A program made the translations under genes and the position numbers. The notes below the pieces were generated by a model that had not been told where the DNA came from, did not search any database, and was given only the letters and a program-made list of their open reading frames with translations. A DNA stretch of 32,661 bases from CAKSQF01 sp051868045 (GTDB taxonomy: Bacteria > Bacillota > Clostridia > Oscillospirales > CAG-272). The stretch covers positions 1-32,661 of the forward strand of contig JBJDZN010000038.1 in the NCBI GenBank assembly GCA_051868045.1, in the 5' to 3' direction. Every line of letters begins with the position of its first letter. Positions within the stretch are counted from its first letter, which is position 1. Below, piece after piece: positions 28,378-32,661 of the stretch.

Positions 28378-29067
28378 TTATTGAAGAAGTTCGAATTTGT
28401 ATCCGACGCCCCAGACGGTTTTCAGTACCCACTTGTTGGAGACGCCCTCCAGCTTTTCCCGAAGCCGCTTGACATGAACATCAACCGTGCGGGAGTCGCC
28501 CAGGTAATCAAATCCCCAGACTTTGTCCAGAAGCTGATCCCGGGTGAAGACCCGGTTGTAGTTGGAAGCAAGGAAGTAGAGCAGTTCCAGCTCCTTGGGG
28601 GGAATGTCCACACTGCGTCCTGCCAGCTTCAGCTCATACTTTTGCAGACTGATCTCGATGTTGTCAAACTTGATGACCTCGTCGTCGCCGCTGTTGTCGT
28701 GGGAACTGTAACGGCGGAGAACCGCTTTGATTCTGGCGAACAGTTCCTTCATATCGAAGGGTTTTACCATAAAGTCATCGGCACCCAGTTCCAGTCCCAG
28801 AACCTTTTCGAAAACCTCGCCCTTGGCAGTAACCATGATGATGGGTTTGGTGGAGATCTCACGAATCTCACGGCAGACCTGCCTGCCATCCTTGCGGGGA
28901 AGCATAAGGTCCAGAAGCACCAGATCGGGTTCGTACATTTTGAAGAAGTTCACGCCTTCCACACCGTCTGCCGCAGTCATGACCTCATAGCCCTCTTTTT
29001 CCAGATACAGACGAACCATCTCGCAGATGTTCGCATCGTCGTCTACGACCAATAATTTCGTTCCCAT
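28378..29067 (-). CDS. OmpR/PhoB family response regulator
   Basis: A 229-residue two-domain regulator. The receiver domain (1-120) has acidic residues 9-11 (VVDDDANI), phosphoacceptor Asp53 in LVLLDLMLPRKDG, the Thr of IIMVTAK and the Lys of FMVKPFDMKEL. The C-terminal winged helix (about 130-228) shows the OmpR pattern PPKELELLYFLASN, TRDQLLDKVWG, SRTVDVHVKRLREKL and a final TVWGVGYKFE. The start is ATG 29067, seven bases after AAAAGGAG; the ATG two codons earlier is too close to it. The only histidine kinase in the window is on the other strand past ychF. Overall it resembles PhoP/ResD/WalR-type regulators; the regulon cannot be told. Confidence 0.94.
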   Translation of the reverse strand: MGTKLLVVDDDANICEMVRLYLEKEGYEVMTAADGVEGVNFFKMYEPDLVLLDLMLPRKDGRQVCREIREISTKPIIMVTAKGEVFEKVLGLELGADDFMVKPFDMKELFARIKAVLRRYSSHDNSGDDEVIKFDNIEISLQKYELKLAGRSVDIPPKELELLYFLASNYNRVFTRDQLLDKVWGFDYLGDSRTVDVHVKRLREKLEGVSNKWVLKTVWGVGYKFELLQ

Positions 29068-29117
29068 ACTCATTCTCCTTTTCTCTGATTTATGATAATT
29101 TTGACTTTGTGAAAATA

Positions 29118-29130
29118 TTAACTTCGTTAA
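29118..29130. promoter_or_regulatory. Inverted repeat upstream of the response regulator gene
   Basis: TTAAC-TTC-GTTAA is an interrupted palindrome 50 bases upstream of the regulator start. It is a candidate operator, perhaps autoregulatory. I do not see a convincing -35/-10 pair for this gene. Confidence 0.3.
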
Positions 29131-29232
29131 AACCTTATCTAAGTTCATATTTATCATAACAGACAGATGTGTATCTATAGTGAAGGCAATATGAATTTTG
29201 TGTGAAAATCTCCCGAAAATCCAAAAAAACAC

Positions 29233-29261
29233 TTGCCTTTTCACAAAAAATGTACTATAAT
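29233..29261 (+). promoter_or_regulatory. Promoter of ychF
   Basis: TTGCCT at 29233-29238 and a perfect TATAAT at 29256-29261 are 17 bases apart, 46 bases before the ychF start. Confidence 0.8.
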
Positions 29262-29306
29262 AAGATCGTCTATGACAATCAATACCATCATAAAGGAATA
29301 AAAACG

Positions 29307-30401
29307 ATGAAACTTGGAATTGTAGGACTTCCCAACGTGGGGAAGAGCACCCTGTTTAATGCGATCACCAATGCCGGCGCAGAGTCGGCGAACTATCCCT
29401 TCTGCACCATTGAACCCAACGTGGGCGTGGTTGCCGTACCGGATGAGCGTCTGGATTGGCTGAATGAACTGTATCATGCCGAAAAATACACCCCCGCCGT
29501 CATTGAATTCGTGGATATTGCGGGATTGGTCAAGGGAGCCTCCAAGGGTGAGGGTCTGGGGAATAAGTTTCTGGGTCATATCCGTGAGGTGGACGCTATC
29601 GTTCATGTGGTCCGTTGCTTTGAGGATGAGAACATCATCCATGTGGACGGGTCTGTGAACCCTCTTCGCGATGTGGAGACCATCAATCTGGAACTGATCT
29701 TCTCCGATATGGAGATTATGGAGCGCAGAATTGACCGTACCAAGAAGCTCCTCCATGGGGATAAAAAGATGGCGGCGGAGCTTGAACTGCTGGAACGGGT
29801 ATATGCCGTTCTGTCCGAGGGCAAACCTGCAAGAGTGCTGAGTTATACTCCCGATGAGATGAAGATTCTGAATGAAATCGCTCTTCTTTCCATGAAGCCG
29901 GTGATCTACGCCGCCAATATCGGCGAAGATGAGGTTTCGGGCGGCTATCTTGACAATGAGGGTTATAAACAGCTTGCCGAATTTGCAAAGTCTGAGGGAG
30001 CGGAGATCGTTCCCATCTGTGCCGGCGTTGAAGCAGAGATCGCCGAACTGGACGAAGAGGAAAAGCAGATGTTCCTCTCCGAACTGGGGATCGCCGAAAG
30101 CGGACTGGATAAACTGATCAAGGCAAGTTACAGCCTTCTGGGATTGATTTCCTTCCTGACCGCAGGAGTACAGGAGGTCCGTGCCTGGACCATCCGAAAG
30201 GGAACCAAGGCACCCCAGGCTGCGGGCAAGATTCACAGTGACTTCGAGCGTGGCTTTATCCGTGCGGAAATCGTCTCCTATGCCGACCTGCACGAGTGCG
30301 GCAATATCGCTGCCGCCAAGGAAAAGGGACTGTACCGCAGTGAGGGAAAGGATTATGTCATGCAGGACGGCGACGTGGTTCTTTTCCGTTTCAATGTCTG
30401 A
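29307..30401 (+). CDS. ychF: Redox-regulated ATPase YchF (Obg-like)
   Basis: A 364-residue Obg-family P-loop protein of standard length. G1 is GLPNVGKST at residues 7-15 and G3 is DIAGLVKGAS. The G4 position reads NIGEDE rather than NKxD, the reason YchF/OLA1 prefers ATP over GTP. A C-terminal TGS-like domain (about 280-364) is seen, with RAWTIRKGTKAPQAAG, IHSDFERGFIRAE and YVMQDGDVVLFRFN. YchF binds ribosomes and is linked to stress and redox responses. AAAGGA lies ten bases before the ATG at 29307. The histidine kinase gene follows after 47 bases in the same direction with no terminator, so the two may be co-transcribed. Confidence 0.97.
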   Translation: MKLGIVGLPNVGKSTLFNAITNAGAESANYPFCTIEPNVGVVAVPDERLDWLNELYHAEKYTPAVIEFVDIAGLVKGASKGEGLGNKFLGHIREVDAIVHVVRCFEDENIIHVDGSVNPLRDVETINLELIFSDMEIMERRIDRTKKLLHGDKKMAAELELLERVYAVLSEGKPARVLSYTPDEMKILNEIALLSMKPVIYAANIGEDEVSGGYLDNEGYKQLAEFAKSEGAEIVPICAGVEAEIAELDEEEKQMFLSELGIAESGLDKLIKASYSLLGLISFLTAGVQEVRAWTIRKGTKAPQAAGKIHSDFERGFIRAEIVSYADLHECGNIAAAKEKGLYRSEGKDYVMQDGDVVLFRFNV

Positions 30402-30414
30402 GATTTCGGGCAAG

Positions 30415-30432
30415 ACAATTGCCACAATTGCC
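30415..30432. repeat. Tandem repeat ahead of the histidine kinase gene
   Basis: ACAATTGCC is repeated twice head to tail between ychF and the kinase gene, directly before the AAAGGA ribosome site. A role in translation or regulation is possible but not shown. Confidence 0.4.
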
Positions 30433-30448
30433 AAAGGATTGATTTTTG

Positions 30449-31906
30449 ATGTTTAAAAGCGTATTTGCCCGTTATATGATCGCCTTTATGACGATCATTC
30501 TGATCAGCTTTACCGTTCTGGCACTGATAATCAGTACCATCGTGTCCTCCTATATGACCGACACGACCGATAAGGACCTGGACAGAATCGCACAGACCGC
30601 CCGGTTTCTGATCAGTGAGGACTACCATGAGGACGGATATGAGGATTTTGACAGCTATTTTGCCGGAGAAGAAGACAAAATACAGCAATATATCTCTGCG
30701 GTGACCCACTATACCGAGGATAAGTATGTGATTCTTGCCGATGAAACGGGAAAGATTCTCTGCACCGCCGATTCACTGTCAGAGGGGTATATCCAGAAGG
30801 ACCTGCCCTCTGATGTGGTGGATAAGGTGATTTCCGAGGAGCTGCTGAAGGATAATTCGGATCTGGGCGGCGTTTTTGCGGAAAATCATTATTGCTACGC
30901 CATCCCGCTGATTGATGATGACGGGCAGGTTCAGTGCCTGATTCTTGCCTGCTCCCCCTCCACCTATACCGATGAAGTGGTGGGATCGCTGGTCCGTATG
31001 GTGCTGATGGCGTCCATGTGGGTCATGATTGCGGCGATTATCGCCAGTTACTTCATCAGCGAGCGGATTGTGCGCCCCATCCGGATGGTCAGCCGTGCCG
31101 CCAAATCCTTTGCCGCCGGGCATTTTGATGTGCGGGTTCCCGTCATCGGAGACGGAGAGGTGTCCGAGCTTGCCATGGCGTTCAACAATATGGCATCCAG
31201 CCTCGCTACGCTGGAAAATACCCGAAGCACCTTCCTTGCCAACGTTTCCCATGACCTTCGCACGCCCATGACCATTATCTCGGGTTACATTGACGGCATT
31301 CTCGACGGTGCGATTCCTCCGGAAAAGCAGACCCATTATCTGTCCATCATTGCCTCCGAAGTCCGCAGACTGTCCAGACTGGTGTCCTCTCTGTTGGACA
31401 TCTCCAGGATTGAAGCGGGAGAGCGCAAGTTCAATATGCAGCCCTTCGACATCTGCGAGATGGCAAGACAGATTCTGATTTCGTTTGAAAGTCGGATCGA
31501 GGAGAAAAAGCTGGATGTCAGCTTCGACTGCGACGAAGATAAGATGATGGTTATGGGAGACAGCGACGCCATCCATCAGATTCTCTACAATCTCTGCGAT
31601 AACGGTGTGAAATTCTCCCGTGAAGGCGGTAAATATGCCATCCGGATCACCGAAAAGGACAAAAAGGTTTATGTTTCGGTCTTTGATGAAGGCGAAGGCA
31701 TCTCTCCTGAGGATCTGCCTCACATTTTTGACCGCTTTTATAAGGGTGATAAGAGCCGAGGCAAGGATAAGACCGGCGTGGGACTGGGAATGTACATTGC
31801 CAAGACCATCATCGACGCTCACGGCGAGACCATCACCGTCAACAGCAAATACGGCGAGAACTGCGAGTTCGTCTTTACGCTGAAGAAGGCAAAGGCGGAA
31901 AAGTAA
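30449..31906 (+). CDS. Sensor histidine kinase with HAMP domain
   Basis: A 485-residue membrane kinase. It has a first span (about 9-33), an outer sensor region of about 135 residues (acidic, PAS/Cache-like size), a second span (about 175-200), then HAMP (about 200-252, RIVRPIRMVSRAAKSFAAG). The dimerisation/phosphoacceptor motif NVSHDLRTPMTIISGYI has His268. The HATPase domain has N-box YNLCDNGVKFS, G1 DEGEGI, F-box HIFDRFYKGD and G2 GVGLGMYIAK. It autophosphorylates and passes phosphate to a response regulator. ATG 30449 has AAAGGA ten bases upstream; TTG 30446 is possible. The nearest regulator is encoded on the opposite strand beyond ychF, an unusual split, so pairing is a likely guess rather than seen. 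Confidence 0.94.
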   Translation: MFKSVFARYMIAFMTIILISFTVLALIISTIVSSYMTDTTDKDLDRIAQTARFLISEDYHEDGYEDFDSYFAGEEDKIQQYISAVTHYTEDKYVILADETGKILCTADSLSEGYIQKDLPSDVVDKVISEELLKDNSDLGGVFAENHYCYAIPLIDDDGQVQCLILACSPSTYTDEVVGSLVRMVLMASMWVMIAAIIASYFISERIVRPIRMVSRAAKSFAAGHFDVRVPVIGDGEVSELAMAFNNMASSLATLENTRSTFLANVSHDLRTPMTIISGYIDGILDGAIPPEKQTHYLSIIASEVRRLSRLVSSLLDISRIEAGERKFNMQPFDICEMARQILISFESRIEEKKLDVSFDCDEDKMMVMGDSDAIHQILYNLCDNGVKFSREGGKYAIRITEKDKKVYVSVFDEGEGISPEDLPHIFDRFYKGDKSRGKDKTGVGLGMYIAKTIIDAHGETITVNSKYGENCEFVFTLKKAKAEK

Positions 31907-31949
31907 GGTTTACCCGTCGGATTACGGGAATCGGAGAAGGGGAGATAAA

Positions 31950-32558
31950 ATGAAGGAACGGATGCACAAAGGGGAGTTGTACTATCCGGGTGATGAAGGG
32001 ATTGTGGAAGAACAGACCAAATGTCTGGAGCACCTATACGATTTCAATCAGACGCGCCCATCCGAGATGGAAAAACGGCAGAAAATGCTTCGTGAGATGT
32101 TTGCGGAGATTGGGGAGGGATGTTATATTGAACCGCCCTTCCATGCAAATTTCGGCGGAAAGCACTGCCACTTCGGCAAAAATGTGTATGCCAACTTCAA
32201 TCTGACCATGGTAGATGATACCCATATATATGTGGGTGACTACACCATGTTCGGACCCAATGTGGTGGTGGCGACGGCAGGACATCCCATTCTGCCGGAG
32301 CTGAGAGAAAAGCAGTATCAGTACAATATGTCGGTTCACATCGGACGCAACTGCTGGCTGGGAGCCGGTGTGATCGTCCTGCCGGGCATCACCATCGGAG
32401 ACAATGTGGTAATCGGCGCCGGGAGTGTAGTCACCAAGGATCTGCCCTCCGGTGTGGTTGCCGTGGGCAATCCCTGTCGGATTCTCCGTGAGATCGGCGA
32501 ACACGATCGGGAGTACTATTTCAAGGATCGCAAGATCGACTTTTCCAAAATTGTATAA
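31950..32558 (+). CDS. Maltose/sugar O-acetyltransferase, left-handed beta helix
   Basis: A 202-residue enzyme of the LacA/Maa/NodL group that moves acetyl from acetyl-CoA to a sugar hydroxyl. The N-terminal cap has YDFNQTRPSEMEKRQKML. The hexapeptide repeats form the beta helix (GKNVYANFN, VGDYTMFGPNV, IGRNCWLGAGVIVLPGITIGDNVVIGAGSVVTKDLPSGVVAVGNPCRIL). His112 in ATAGHP is the catalytic base. Length matches the family. GAAGGGGAG lies before the ATG. It follows the kinase gene by 43 bases and could be its co-transcribed neighbour, although a link in function is not apparent. The true sugar is unknown. Confidence 0.93.
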   Translation: MKERMHKGELYYPGDEGIVEEQTKCLEHLYDFNQTRPSEMEKRQKMLREMFAEIGEGCYIEPPFHANFGGKHCHFGKNVYANFNLTMVDDTHIYVGDYTMFGPNVVVATAGHPILPELREKQYQYNMSVHIGRNCWLGAGVIVLPGITIGDNVVIGAGSVVTKDLPSGVVAVGNPCRILREIGEHDREYYFKDRKIDFSKIV

Positions 32559-32564
32559 AAGAAT

Positions 32565-32609
32565 CGGGGGTTCTGTGCATTTGCCGCTGCAATTGCAACA
32601 GAACCCCCG
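32565..32609 (+). terminator. Hairpin after the acetyltransferase gene
   Basis: GGGGGTTCTGT (32566-32576) pairs with ACAGAACCCCC (32598-32608), with further pairing possible inside the loop. No T-run follows directly. Confidence 0.6.
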
Positions 32610-32630
32610 GTGTGCGGTCGTAGTATGGTT

Positions 32631-32661
32631 TTGACCGATCCTCTTCGGTCGGAATTTTTTT
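32631..32661 (+). terminator. Second terminator at the window edge
   Basis: GACCGA (32633-32638) and TCGGTC (32645-32650) form a short stem, followed by GGAATTTTTTT to the window end. It may be the true stop for the acetyltransferase transcript. The right part is cut by the edge. Confidence 0.6.

Overview
The window reads as the chromosome of a Gram-positive, low-to-mid-GC Firmicute, most likely a Clostridia of the Oscillospirales/Ruminococcaceae type. This rests on the sepF-ylmG-ylmH-divIVA division cluster, an OmpR-type response regulator with strong AAGGAG ribosome sites, a CotH-family surface protein with a Thr/Pro linker, and the TatD-associated radical SAM gene. The taxonomic call is inference from gene content only. 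The DNA is almost fully coding. I see no tRNA, rRNA, CRISPR array, insertion sequence or phage gene.

Layout. (1) 1-2993: the tail of an unknown gene, then two overlapping genes for MutS-like ATPases that lack mismatch-recognition parts, closed by a terminator. (2) 3025-6050: a monocistronic gene for a surface-anchored CotH-kinase-domain protein with a consensus promoter. It converges on an ECF sigma factor/membrane anti-sigma pair on the minus strand (6115-7787, promoter at 7890-7918), with one hairpin between them usable in both directions. (3) 8047-19560: a long same-strand run with no internal terminator: miaA, an HlyD-like membrane protein, yggS, sepF, ylmG (yggT), ylmH, divIVA, ileS, lspA, an rluD-type pseudouridine synthase, tatD and a short radical SAM protein. 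Many genes overlap or lie within a few bases, so this is probably one operon (or two, with an extended -10 promoter after miaA) joining cell division, lipoprotein maturation and translation. (4) 19829-20257: rpsT (S20) on the minus strand with a UUG start. (5) 20333-28330: rpoB and rpoC with a strong promoter and a 270-base structured leader. The L10/L12 genes that normally precede rpoB are not there. (6) 28341-31906: an OmpR-family response regulator (minus), then ychF and a sensor histidine kinase (plus), so the probable two-component partners are split by an unrelated gene. (7) 31950-32661: a hexapeptide-repeat sugar/maltose O-acetyltransferase and terminator-like hairpins.

Most of the window is ordinary core genome. 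No clear new multi-gene defence or metabolic system is visible. The items most worth a second look are the tandem MutS-like pair with an Asn-Glu Walker B and no mismatch domain; the hairpin plus possible second promoter in the rpoB leader; acidic C-terminal tails on RpoB, RpoC and LspA; the HlyD-like protein at the head of the division operon; and the split two-component pair.
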